From Clostridiales bacterium (GTDB lineage: Bacteria > Bacillota > Clostridia > HGM11327), in the NCBI GenBank assembly GCA_015056385.1, contig SVGI01000011.1:1-38886 (forward strand): 38,886 nucleotides of DNA, read 5' to 3'. Both the position numbers and the translations under genes were made by a program. Below the pieces are notes generated by a model. It saw only the letters and a list, made by a program, of their open reading frames with translations. It was not told the DNA's origin and ran no database searches. Position 1 is the stretch's first letter, and every line of letters starts with the position of its first letter. Shown here one piece after another: positions 17,111-24,321 of the stretch.

Positions 17111-17422
17111 TCAGTCGTGAGGAAGCTTGTGCACAAATATTTTTGCGATGTCAAATGCAAGGGGTATGCGGGTAGAATAATCGTGCTTAAAGCTTTTTAC
17201 TGAGGCAATTATTGAAAATACCAAAAACACTATACCGTATATCCAGCCAATAAGCGGCGCTCTGCTTATTACGTTTCCTACAAGCACGGAAATACACTGC
17301 TGCCTTTCAAAGGGCGTCATATGGTGCCTGTCTATAATAAGAGTTAAAAGGGCAACGGGCCACAGCAAAAATGCAAGGCCGAAGCAGATGTTTTTATCTA
17401 TGCTTAAAAACTTATTATCCAT
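17111..17422 (-). CDS. Small membrane protein, Tic20/DUF4870-like
   Basis: The 103-aa protein has an N-terminal helix (ICFGLAFLLWPVALLTLII), a charged linker (DRHHMTPFERQQ), then one or two further helices (IYGIVFLVFSIIASV). This resembles the DUF4870/Tic20 pattern of short membrane proteins, but similarity is judged by layout only. Function is unknown. It is the first gene of the five-gene minus-strand run, 21 nt ahead of walJ, with a recognisable promoter and AAGGTGG ribosome binding site. Confidence 0.7.
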   Translation of the reverse strand: MDNKFLSIDKNICFGLAFLLWPVALLTLIIDRHHMTPFERQQCISVLVGNVISRAPLIGWIYGIVFLVFSIIASVKSFKHDYSTRIPLAFDIAKIFVHKLPHD

Positions 17423-17455
17423 TTTATACCATCCACCTTAAATATACTTATATTT

Positions 17456-17484
17456 ATAATATCACAAAAAAGCAAAAATATCAA
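17456..17484 (-). promoter_or_regulatory. Sigma-A promoter for the DUF4870-like to GT2 run
   Basis: Minus-strand TTGATA (17484-17479), 17-nt spacer, TATTAT (17461-17456). Confidence 0.6.
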
Positions 17485-17534
17485 ACACCACGGCTAAAGA
17501 GGGGAAAAGAGCAAATTAATGGTTGCTATTATTA

Positions 17535-17563
17535 TTGAAATAGGTTAAACTATATGATATAAT
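17535..17563 (+). promoter_or_regulatory. Sigma-A promoter for murA
   Basis: TTGAAA (17535-17540), 17-nt spacer, consensus TATAAT (17558-17563). It is arranged divergently from the minus-strand promoter about 50 nt away. Confidence 0.75.
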
Positions 17564-17604
17564 CAAAAAAGTATGTAGGCCTGTAAGGGCCCGGAGGTGT
17601 TTTT

Positions 17605-18876
17605 TTGGAAAAGCTTATTATAAACGGATCACGTCCCCTTAACGGAACGGTTAAGGCAAGCGGTGCTAAAAATGCTGCTTTAGGTATTATGGCGGCCACT
17701 GTTATAGCAAACGGGCCTTGCCTTATCGGTAACCTTCCCGAAATAGAGGATGTAGAGATTATGAAGGATATTATCCATTCCCTTGGGGTAAAGGTAAAAT
17801 CCAAAAAGAATCAGGCTTATTTCGATGCATCTACAATGACAACCTCCGACGTTGAAACACCTCTTGCATCCAAAATGCGCGCTTCATACTACCTTATAGG
17901 CGCTCTTCTTGCCAAAACAGGCCGCGCATCAATACCCCTTCCCGGCGGATGCCAGATAGGCGCACGCCCCATAGACCAGCACATAAAGGGCTTTAAGGCT
18001 CTTGGCGCTACGGTGGATATCTCTGAAAACAGAATAAGCGTAAGCGCAAGGAAGCTTGTCGGGGATGAGATTTATTTCGACAGCGTAAGCGTAGGCGCAA
18101 CAATAAACGTTATGCTTGCAGCAGTAAGGGCAGAGGGCACCACGAAGCTTGTAAATGCCGCACGTGAGCCTCACGTTGTTGATACTGCAAACTTCCTTAA
18201 CCTCCTTGGCGCAAGCATAAGGGGTGCAGGTACAGACGTTATAACTATTGAGGGTGTAAGTGAGCTTAAGGGCGGGGAATACTCCATAATTCCGGACCAG
18301 ATTGAAATAGGAACATATATGATAGCCGCCGCCGCAACAAACGGCAACGTATATATCACAGACGTTATACCCAAGCACATGGAAACCTTAAGCGCAAAGC
18401 TTGAGGATATGGGTGTAACGGTGGAAAACGGGGACGATTATATTCACGTGGTTGGTAACGGCAGGCCCTATGCCGTAAACGTAAAAACCTCTGTATATCC
18501 CGGCTTCCCTACGGACCTTCAGCAGCCCCTTTCAGCCCTTCTTTGTATTGCCCAGGGCAACAGTACCGTTACTGAAAATATTTTTGAAAACAGATTCAGG
18601 CATCTTGAAGAGCTTAAAAAAATGGGGGCAAGTGTTGAAACAGAGGGCAGAAGAGCCTTTATTACAGGTGTTTCATCACTTACAGGCGCAAAGATAATGG
18701 CAAGCGACCTTCGCGCAGGCGCCGCCCTTGTTATAGCAGGGCTTATGGCAGAGGGTGAAACGGAGGTTTACGGTCTTGAGCATATAGACAGAGGCTACGA
18801 ATCCATAGAAAAGAAATTTTCAAAGCTTGGCGCTGACATAAAAAGAGTTCCCTACCTTACAAGGTCCGGCTCTTAA
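17605..18876 (+). CDS. murA: UDP-N-acetylglucosamine 1-carboxyvinyltransferase (MurA)
   Basis: The 423-aa enzyme transfers enolpyruvate from PEP to UDP-GlcNAc, the first committed step of peptidoglycan synthesis in the cytoplasm. Key features are GAKNAALG near residue 20, the catalytic Cys (target of fosfomycin) at about residue 116 in PLPGGCQIGARPIDQH, and the active-site Asp in GFPTDLQQP. The start is TTG, 6-8 nt after GGAGG; no ATG fits. Firmicutes often carry two MurA paralogues, and which one this is cannot be told here. No other mur genes are adjacent. Confidence 0.97.
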   Translation: MEKLIINGSRPLNGTVKASGAKNAALGIMAATVIANGPCLIGNLPEIEDVEIMKDIIHSLGVKVKSKKNQAYFDASTMTTSDVETPLASKMRASYYLIGALLAKTGRASIPLPGGCQIGARPIDQHIKGFKALGATVDISENRISVSARKLVGDEIYFDSVSVGATINVMLAAVRAEGTTKLVNAAREPHVVDTANFLNLLGASIRGAGTDVITIEGVSELKGGEYSIIPDQIEIGTYMIAAAATNGNVYITDVIPKHMETLSAKLEDMGVTVENGDDYIHVVGNGRPYAVNVKTSVYPGFPTDLQQPLSALLCIAQGNSTVTENIFENRFRHLEELKKMGASVETEGRRAFITGVSSLTGAKIMASDLRAGAALVIAGLMAEGETEVYGLEHIDRGYESIEKKFSKLGADIKRVPYLTRSGS

Positions 18877-18905
18877 TTAACGGTTTGTTTGAATTTTTTA
18901 AGGAT

Positions 18906-18949
18906 AAAACGTACTGTGATATGCTATAATTCTGTATCAGGTACGTTTT
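18906..18949 (+). terminator. Possible terminator after murA, enclosing the next promoter
   Basis: AAAACGTAC / GTACGTTTT forms a 9-bp stem with a 26-nt loop followed by TTTTT-ATTTT. The loop contains the TATAAT of the next promoter. The long loop makes terminator activity uncertain. Confidence 0.45.
18922..18930 (+). promoter_or_regulatory. Extended -10 promoter for the PPIase lipoprotein
   Basis: TGCTATAAT is an extended -10 element. No good -35 box is present 17 nt upstream (GGATAA). Confidence 0.5.
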
Positions 18950-18965
18950 TATTTTGGAGGATAGC

Positions 18966-19060
18966 GTGAAAAACATTTGTTCACGCCGGAAATGAAAAAC
19001 ATTTGTTCACGCCAGAAGCGAGAAACATTTGTTCACGCCGGAAAGGAAGGCTTTCGATAA
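18966..19060 (+). other. Two overlapping short leader ORFs in the repeat region
   Basis: GGAGG (18956-18960) is followed after 5 nt by a GTG opening a 9-codon ORF (MKNICSRRK, 18966-18995). Its TGA overlaps the ATG of a second 22-codon ORF (18992-19060) that begins with the same MKNICSR residues, because both start inside copies of a 26-bp repeat. Whether they are translated is unknown. Confidence 0.25.
18968..19045 (+). repeat. Three tandem 26-bp repeats in the 5' leader
   Basis: Three units with an exact 26-bp period (18968, 18994, 19020) share AACATTTGTTCACGCC. Differences are confined to a few bases at the ends. The first unit with flank forms GCGTGAA/TTCACGC. There are no spacers, so this is not a CRISPR. 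Confidence 0.85.
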
Positions 19061-19076
19061 ACGAAAGCCATGGTTA
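19041..19076 (+). repeat. 36-bp hairpin repeat, copy 1
   Basis: The sequence begins GAAAGGAA, continues with a perfect 8-bp hairpin GGCTTTCG-ATAAA-CGAAAGCC, and ends ATGGTTA. It is identical to copy 2 at 19144. Between the copies (19078-19128) lie TCGCCACCA/TGGTGGCGA and TTTTGC/GCAAAA hairpins. Confidence 0.9.
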
Positions 19077-19143
19077 GGGTTTTGTGGCCTTCGCCACCAA
19101 AGTGGTGGCGATTTTGCAGAGCAAAACCAGCCCCAATTCCCCA

Positions 19144-19179
19144 GAAAGGAAGGCTTTCGATAAACGAAAGCCATGGTTA
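19144..19179 (+). repeat. 36-bp hairpin repeat, copy 2
   Basis: An identical second copy, 103 bp downstream of copy 1 and ending 7 nt before the lipoprotein start codon. Its hairpin lies between the purine-rich GAAAGGAA and the start region, and it creates a minimal ORF ATGGTTATTTAA just before the ATG. Confidence 0.9.
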
Positions 19180-19186
19180 TTTAAGT

Positions 19187-20200
19187 ATGAGAAAAATAAA
19201 AGCATTGATGCTGTTTGTTCTTGCTGCGGTAATGGTTATTACCTGCACAGGATGTACGTCTATGTACCTCGATTTGCCCACCTATAAGGGCATAGAGGTA
19301 AAATACAGTAAGATCTCCGTAACAGACGAAAAGGTTACCGAAAGAATAGATACCGTACGCGATGAGCATGCCACAGGCGGATATATTACAGACAGAGGCG
19401 TTCTCAACGGGGATACCGTTGTTATGGACTACGAGGGCTATATAGACGGAATACAGTTTGAGGGCGGTACAGCCTCCGGCTCAAGCCTTGTTATAGGCTC
19501 CGGCGAGTTTATTCCCGGATTTGAGGAAGGGCTTATAGGCCATAAAACCGGCGAGGAATTTTCTATATCCGTTACATTCCCCGATGATTACCATAAGGCA
19601 ACCTTAAGAGGCAAGGTAGCAGAGTTCAAAATCACCCTTAAATCAATATACAGAAAGGACCTTCCCGAGCTTACAGATGCCTTTGTACAGTCTGTATCCG
19701 ATTGCGAAACCGTTGAGGAATACAAGGCTTATATAAAGGACCTTCTTGAAAAGGAAAATCTTTCAGGTATAGCATGGGAGAATCTTCTTAAAACCGCAAG
19801 CTTTAAGGTATATCCGTCAAAGAGAGTAAAGGAGCGCTGCGCCGAAATGGATGCCTACTACCAGGAGTATGCCGATTACTACGGCATGACTGTTGAGGAA
19901 TTTATGAAGCAGCAGTACGGCGTAAGCCCCGAGCAGTATGCAAAGGACAGGCTTGAATACGGTGAAACTGCCGCAAAGGAGGACCTTGTATTCGAGCATA
20001 TTGTTGCAGAGGAGAAATTCGTTATAACAGACGAGCTTTACGCTGAAAAAAGCAAGGAATACGCAAAGCTTTACGGCTATGAATCCCTTGAGGAATTCGA
20101 GGAGGCCTACGGCAGAGAGCTTATAGAGGAAAGCATTCTTTGGGACCTTATGCTTGAGGTTGTGGCAAACAACGCAGTTATAACCGGAAAAGACAAGTAA
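19187..20200 (+). CDS. Trigger-factor-like FKBP-type PPIase lipoprotein
   Basis: The ORF track starts at 19070 inside a repeat. The ATG at 19187 instead gives a proper lipoprotein signal (MRKIKALMLFVLAAVMVITCTGC, Cys about residue 23), so I place the start there. The 337-aa product has an FKBP-like peptidyl-prolyl isomerase domain (VVMDYEGYIDG ... FIPGFEEGLIGHKTGEEF, about residues 85-165) followed by a helical trigger-factor C-terminal domain. It lacks the N-terminal ribosome-binding domain, so it is an extracytoplasmic chaperone/PPIase rather than true Tig. It probably helps fold secreted proteins at the outer face of the membrane. No strong SD lies at normal distance from the ATG; the leader has been invaded by repeats. 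Confidence 0.82.
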   Translation: MRKIKALMLFVLAAVMVITCTGCTSMYLDLPTYKGIEVKYSKISVTDEKVTERIDTVRDEHATGGYITDRGVLNGDTVVMDYEGYIDGIQFEGGTASGSSLVIGSGEFIPGFEEGLIGHKTGEEFSISVTFPDDYHKATLRGKVAEFKITLKSIYRKDLPELTDAFVQSVSDCETVEEYKAYIKDLLEKENLSGIAWENLLKTASFKVYPSKRVKERCAEMDAYYQEYADYYGMTVEEFMKQQYGVSPEQYAKDRLEYGETAAKEDLVFEHIVAEEKFVITDELYAEKSKEYAKLYGYESLEEFEEAYGRELIEESILWDLMLEVVANNAVITGKDK

Positions 20201-20216
20201 TAATAATCAAAAAAAT

Positions 20217-20249
20217 AAAGCGGTATATCTTTTGGATATACCGCTTTTT
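20217..20249. terminator. Bidirectional terminator
   Basis: A perfect 13-bp stem (AAAGCGGTATATC / GATATACCGCTTT) with a 5-nt loop and T run lies between the convergent lipoprotein and aminotransferase genes. Confidence 0.85.
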
Positions 20250-20267
20250 GTTTACCTTGAATACGGA

Positions 20268-21680
20268 TTACTTGCCGTAGTATTCTGCGTAAGTAACCTC
20301 AACAGCCTCTCTGAATGCTGCAAGGCCTTCCTTAAGAGCTTCCTCGTCGATTGTAAGAGGAGGACATACCTTGATTGTGCATCCGGGTCCTACGGGAGCA
20401 AAGAGCATAACGCCTCTTTCAATGGCTGCTCTTGTTACGTCGTGAGCAAAGTCGGGGTCGTATTCCTTGGAGTTTTCCTTTGTGAAGATAACGCCCCAGC
20501 CTGCGCCTGCGCCGTTTACACGGTTGATAACGGGGTAATCCTTCTGGATAGCCTCAAGAGCGGGTCTGATAATAGCCTCAAGGCTTGCAGAGCGCTCAAC
20601 AAGCTTGTTATCTACGATGTACTTAATGTTTGCGAGAGCAGCAGCAGCGCATACAGGGTTACCTGTGTGGGTGGATGTCATCTCGTTAGGTCCGTACATA
20701 TCCATTATTTTGCTTCTTCCCAATACTGCTGAAAGAGGAAGTGAGCTTGAGATACCCTTACCGCAGCAAACGATATCAGCCTCTACGCCGTAGTGCATAT
20801 AGGTAAAGAGCTGACCTGTTCTGCCGAAGCCTGCCTGAACCTCGTCGAATGTGAGGAGAGCGCCTGTTTCGTCGCAGAACTTTCTGAGTCTTTCTACGAA
20901 GCCCTTGGGCATAAGCTGTACCCAGCCGCCCTGGTAGGATTCGGGCATAAAGCCTGCGATATCCTCAAGCTTACCGCCGCAAGCCTCTTTAAGGAAGCCC
21001 ATCCACGTATCAAAGCAGTTGTCGTCGCTGTAGTTGGGGTTCTTTTCATCTGCCCAGTCGTAAAGGAATGCGTTGGGGTAGGGAACCTGAACGATATCGG
21101 GATCATGGTGAACGATCCATGCCTTGCCGCCCTTTGAGCCGCCTGCCATCTGTGCACCCATTGTTCTGCCGTGGAAGTCGTTTTCAAATGTAACTATCTT
21201 AAGCTTGGTGGGAGAGTAGAATCTCTGGCCGTGTGTACGCATAAGCTTGATAGCGCACTCTGTTGTTTCAGAGCCTGTTGTAAGAAGGAATGCCTTTTCG
21301 AGGTATGCGGGTGTAACCTCAATGAGCTTTTCTATAAGGTCTGCTCTGATTTCAGAGGGGAAGCAATAGTTGTGAAGAAGGCCGTGGTCCAGCATGTCGA
21401 TAGCTGCCTTCTTGATTTCGGGGTTGGAGTGTCCTGCATTTGCTACGAGAACGCCTGATGAGAAGTCAACGAACTTGTTGCCGTATTTATCGTAGACGTT
21501 GTAGTTATCTGCTCTGTCCCAGATGATGAGGGGCTGACCGCTCATTGAACGGGGCTCATATTTTCTCAATTTTTCAATGATGGGCATTGATTCTGGCACA
21601 GGGATATCTGTGCAGATTTTTCTGTACTTCGTTTCAAAACGAGTGGTTTTTCTTGGTTCCATTTCAAAGCTTTTTGCCAT
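20268..21680 (-). CDS. Class III PLP-dependent aminotransferase
   Basis: The 470-aa protein has the class III (omega-amino acid) layout. It shows GNKFVDFSSGVLVANAGHSNPE near residue 70, TTGSETTECAIKLMR (PLP phosphate binding), LLTFDEVQAGFGRTG with the PLP-pyridine Asp, and CCGKGISSSLPLSAVLG with the Schiff-base Lys. It resembles 4-aminobutyrate/diaminobutyrate-type enzymes, but the substrate cannot be assigned. It is the last gene of the LacI-headed cluster, 35 nt after the cupin, with AAAGGA before the ATG. Context suggests it adds or removes an amino group on the compound handled by the neighbouring dehydrogenase and carrier. Confidence 0.92.
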   Translation of the reverse strand: MAKSFEMEPRKTTRFETKYRKICTDIPVPESMPIIEKLRKYEPRSMSGQPLIIWDRADNYNVYDKYGNKFVDFSSGVLVANAGHSNPEIKKAAIDMLDHGLLHNYCFPSEIRADLIEKLIEVTPAYLEKAFLLTTGSETTECAIKLMRTHGQRFYSPTKLKIVTFENDFHGRTMGAQMAGGSKGGKAWIVHHDPDIVQVPYPNAFLYDWADEKNPNYSDDNCFDTWMGFLKEACGGKLEDIAGFMPESYQGGWVQLMPKGFVERLRKFCDETGALLTFDEVQAGFGRTGQLFTYMHYGVEADIVCCGKGISSSLPLSAVLGRSKIMDMYGPNEMTSTHTGNPVCAAAALANIKYIVDNKLVERSASLEAIIRPALEAIQKDYPVINRVNGAGAGWGVIFTKENSKEYDPDFAHDVTRAAIERGVMLFAPVGPGCTIKVCPPLTIDEEALKEGLAAFREAVEVTYAEYYGK

Positions 21681-21715
21681 GGTTATTTCCTTTCTGCCGT
21701 AATGGCTTTCAAATC

Positions 21716-22048
21716 TTATTTAGCGCGAAGGCTTTCGGGCCAGTTCGCAAAGTAGAGATACTCAAGGGGAATATCAGAGGTGCAGTGCATCTGGTGGAGT
21801 GTTTTGGGCGGCACGTAAACCGTATCTCCTGCCTTAACAGTATCCGTTTCCTCACCTAATACAAGAGTAGCCTCACCCTTAAGTATTACGTAAACCTCCT
21901 CCTCGTCCTCGTGAAAGCCCCTTGAGGTGTATTCACCGGGGAGAACGGAAACGTATCCAACTGCAGTTGTAATAGCCTCGTCCTCGTTTACGAGAAGTCT
22001 TTCGGTAGGTGCAGGCTCAAGGTCCTGCCATATATTTCTTTTAAGCAT
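21716..22048 (-). CDS. Cupin domain protein
   Basis: The 110-aa single-domain cupin_2 protein has the first motif with metal-ligand pattern (SRGFHEDEEEVYVILKGEA) and the second (AGDTVYVPPKTLHQMHC). The His/Glu ligands of both motifs are present (H, E, E and H), so it probably binds a divalent metal. Such small cupins may be isomerases, dioxygenases or ligand-sensing proteins; the activity is unknown. It lies between the AEC carrier and the aminotransferase with short gaps and an AAAGGA ribosome binding site, so it is almost certainly co-transcribed. Confidence 0.88.
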   Translation of the reverse strand: MLKRNIWQDLEPAPTERLLVNEDEAITTAVGYVSVLPGEYTSRGFHEDEEEVYVILKGEATLVLGEETDTVKAGDTVYVPPKTLHQMHCTSDIPLEYLYFANWPESLRAK

Positions 22049-22069
22049 ACAATTTCCTTTCAGGGTTTA

Positions 22070-23026
22070 TTATGCAATAAGACCCAAAACGTTGTATATG
22101 ATGGGTATTGTTATTACGGAAAGCGCAGTGGTTATTCCTATTATAGATGCCATAAGCTCGTCGTCCGTATCCATCTGCGCCGCCAGGGCATAGCTTGAAA
22201 CGGAGGAGGGCATACCTACAAGCAATACGGAGAATGCAAGGTCCTCACCTGAAAGGGAGAATATAAATGCACCTATAATAAAGCCTATAACAGGGGAAAG
22301 TACCAGTTTTATTGCGCTTACCGATGCAATAATGCCAACGTTCTTTCTTATAGAGCCGAAATTTATGGAGCAGCCTATAACAAAAAGTGAAAGAGGCATT
22401 GAGATATTACCTGTAAGGGTAAGAAGCTCGCCTACGAATCCCAGTCTTAATACGTCAAGCTTAAGCCATACGCATATAAAGCCCAGCACGGTGGCTATAA
22501 GGAACGGGTTTTTTACAACGTCGAAAAGCTTGGATAAAAGAAGCCTTTTTGCCCCCTCCTTATTGCCGTTGCCGAATGCTATTGTTCTGAATATTTCAAG
22601 CGCCACTATTGAAAGTATTACGCAGTAGGGTGAATCGAAGCCGTTTATAAGCGCCGTAATGGAAACGGCCCTTGCTCCAAAGAAGCTATCCACCACGGGA
22701 AGCCCCATATACCCCTGGTTAGACCTGAAGCAGCCCATGTGGAATGCCCCCCTCTTTTTCGGGTCCTTTATGAGAAAGGCTACACCGAAGGTAAGAAGAA
22801 ACACTGCAAGGGTTGTAAGCAGGTTTTGTGCAACTATATCAAGGCGGAATGTGCTCTGGAAATCAAAGCTTACTATCCCCTTGAATATGGTTGCGGGCAT
22901 TGCGGCGTAGTAAACAAGGTTGTTGAGGAAATTCTTCGTTTCCACAGAAACCACCTTGAAGCGCCTGCAAAGGAAGCCTCCTAATAAAAATACGAATATC
23001 GGTATAATGACGTTGAAGGTTTCCAC
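22070..23026 (-). CDS. AEC family transporter
   Basis: The 318-aa protein has about ten membrane helices in two halves, as in the auxin efflux carrier family (PF03547). Typical features are NLVYYAAMPATIFKGI near the first helices, FRSNQGYMGLPVVDSFFG with the crossover region, and PLSLFVIGCSI at the start of the second half. Bacterial members move small organic acids such as malonate or malate, and substrates are often unknown. The start is GTG, only 6 nt after the dehydrogenase stop and with a weak SD (GAG), so it is likely translated by coupling. It probably imports or exports the substrate of this cluster. Confidence 0.88.
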   Translation of the reverse strand: METFNVIIPIFVFLLGGFLCRRFKVVSVETKNFLNNLVYYAAMPATIFKGIVSFDFQSTFRLDIVAQNLLTTLAVFLLTFGVAFLIKDPKKRGAFHMGCFRSNQGYMGLPVVDSFFGARAVSITALINGFDSPYCVILSIVALEIFRTIAFGNGNKEGAKRLLLSKLFDVVKNPFLIATVLGFICVWLKLDVLRLGFVGELLTLTGNISMPLSLFVIGCSINFGSIRKNVGIIASVSAIKLVLSPVIGFIIGAFIFSLSGEDLAFSVLLVGMPSSVSSYALAAQMDTDDELMASIIGITTALSVITIPIIYNVLGLIA

Positions 23027-23032
23027 TGTTAA

Positions 23033-24241
23033 TTACTCAAAAGAAATGTTAAGCTCGTCGTCGAACACAACGAATCTGCTGCCGTTATCTACGCTCATAC
23101 GTACTGCGTTGTTAATAGCAACACCTACGAGAGCCTGCTCGGGAAGTCCACGTGTATCTGCCATCTTTTCAAGCATTTCACGTCTTTTAAGGAGAGCCTC
23201 CTCCTCAGACATACCCTCTGTTGCGTTCATAATCATCTTGATATCGTTGATGCCCTGAACGATGCTGTCGTAGCCGTAGCCAACGTTATCAACGTCGCCG
23301 GGGAAATCCCAGCTGTCATACTGCTTGAAGAAGTTGGGGTTGTAATCCTCGTAGCCCTTTTCATCTGTTACGAAGTGAGTGTTTCTTGCCTTATGGTCGC
23401 CCCAGTATTCACCCATGGTGCCAAGGAGCATCATGCCCTGGTTTGTCATAGCGGAGTTCTTGGGGTTGTTTACCCAGGATGTCTGGATGAACTGAACGGA
23501 ATCATCCTCCCATACGATGGTTGCCTGAACAGCGTCGTATGCGTTTTTGCCCTGTGTGGGAAGGAATTTCTTCTGACCGAATGCTACAAGGCGCTTGGGC
23601 TTAAGGCCTGTTATGAAGTAGTATGCGTCTGCATAGTGAACGCCGATATACTCGAAGGATGAGCTCTTCTCGCACCAATCCTTGAATACGTTAAGAGCCA
23701 TGTACTTGGGCTCCTCGATCCATGCGTGTGAATGGAGCATTTCGCCAAGATCACCGTTGCGGTATTTGTATCTTGCAGCTCTTATGGAGCGGTCGTGCCT
23801 CTTGTGATAGTCTGTAAGAACGTAAACGCCCTTGTCGTGTGCTTTTTTGATAATATCCTTAGCCTCGTTAACCTTAAGGCAAAGGGGCTTTTCAACGATA
23901 ACGTGTCTGCCTGCCTCAATAGCTGCAAGGATAACGGGTGTGTGGAGATGGTCAGGTGTTGCAACTATAACAACGCCGTCCGGGGGAAGGTCTGCAATAG
24001 CCTGCTTGAACATATCGGGATACTTTTCTGTCTCGCCGTATACGTCGGGATCGGGATAACCCTTGAATTTGGGGAACATTGAGCGAAGCTTGGTGATAAT
24101 ATCACCTGTAAGTGCTGAAATGGAAATGTTACCTACTCTGCCGTATCTCTGCTCCTGGAAGAGAGTGGGGAGAATAACCTCCTGGCTTATCATGCCACCG
24201 CCGACTACCAATACGTCGACTTTACGTTCGAAAATACTCAT
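23033..24241 (-). CDS. Gfo/Idh/MocA family oxidoreductase (cluster dehydrogenase)
   Basis: The 402-aa protein has an N-terminal Rossmann fold (VLVVGGGMISQEVILPT), the family EKP motif in HVIVEKPLCLKVNEAKD (catalytic Lys, about residue 117), and the C-terminal substrate-binding domain (IGVHYADAYYFITGL). The family oxidises or reduces hydroxyls of sugars, inositols and derivatives using NAD(P). The nucleotide motif GGGMIS is a variant of GxGxxG. It is the first enzyme gene after the LacI regulator (80-nt gap) and shares no close similarity by eye with the other Gfo/Idh/MocA protein at 33.2 kb. Its substrate is unknown. Confidence 0.9.
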   Translation of the reverse strand: MSIFERKVDVLVVGGGMISQEVILPTLFQEQRYGRVGNISISALTGDIITKLRSMFPKFKGYPDPDVYGETEKYPDMFKQAIADLPPDGVVIVATPDHLHTPVILAAIEAGRHVIVEKPLCLKVNEAKDIIKKAHDKGVYVLTDYHKRHDRSIRAARYKYRNGDLGEMLHSHAWIEEPKYMALNVFKDWCEKSSSFEYIGVHYADAYYFITGLKPKRLVAFGQKKFLPTQGKNAYDAVQATIVWEDDSVQFIQTSWVNNPKNSAMTNQGMMLLGTMGEYWGDHKARNTHFVTDEKGYEDYNPNFFKQYDSWDFPGDVDNVGYGYDSIVQGINDIKMIMNATEGMSEEEALLKRREMLEKMADTRGLPEQALVGVAINNAVRMSVDNGSRFVVFDDELNISFE

Positions 24242-24286
24242 TTGATTTTTTTCCTTTCGTAATGGTATTTATTTTTTTATATAATA

Positions 24287-24301
24287 TCCGCTTTTGGCGG
24301 A
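24287..24301 (-). promoter_or_regulatory. Small inverted repeat beside a possible internal promoter
   Basis: In the 80-nt gap between the LacI gene and the dehydrogenase, TCCGC/GCGGA forms a 5-bp inverted repeat just upstream of a minus-strand TATTAT. The -35 is poor (GTCAAT). This could be a second regulator-controlled start, but the evidence is weak. Confidence 0.3.
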
Positions 24302-24321
24302 AATTGACCTTAAATAAGGGC

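Noticed and set aside
18968-19045. CRISPR array
   Set aside because: The 26-bp units are contiguous without spacers, and no cas genes are present.
19070-19186. N-terminal extension of the lipoprotein ORF
   Set aside because: It is translated repeat sequence that would bury the lipoprotein signal peptide.
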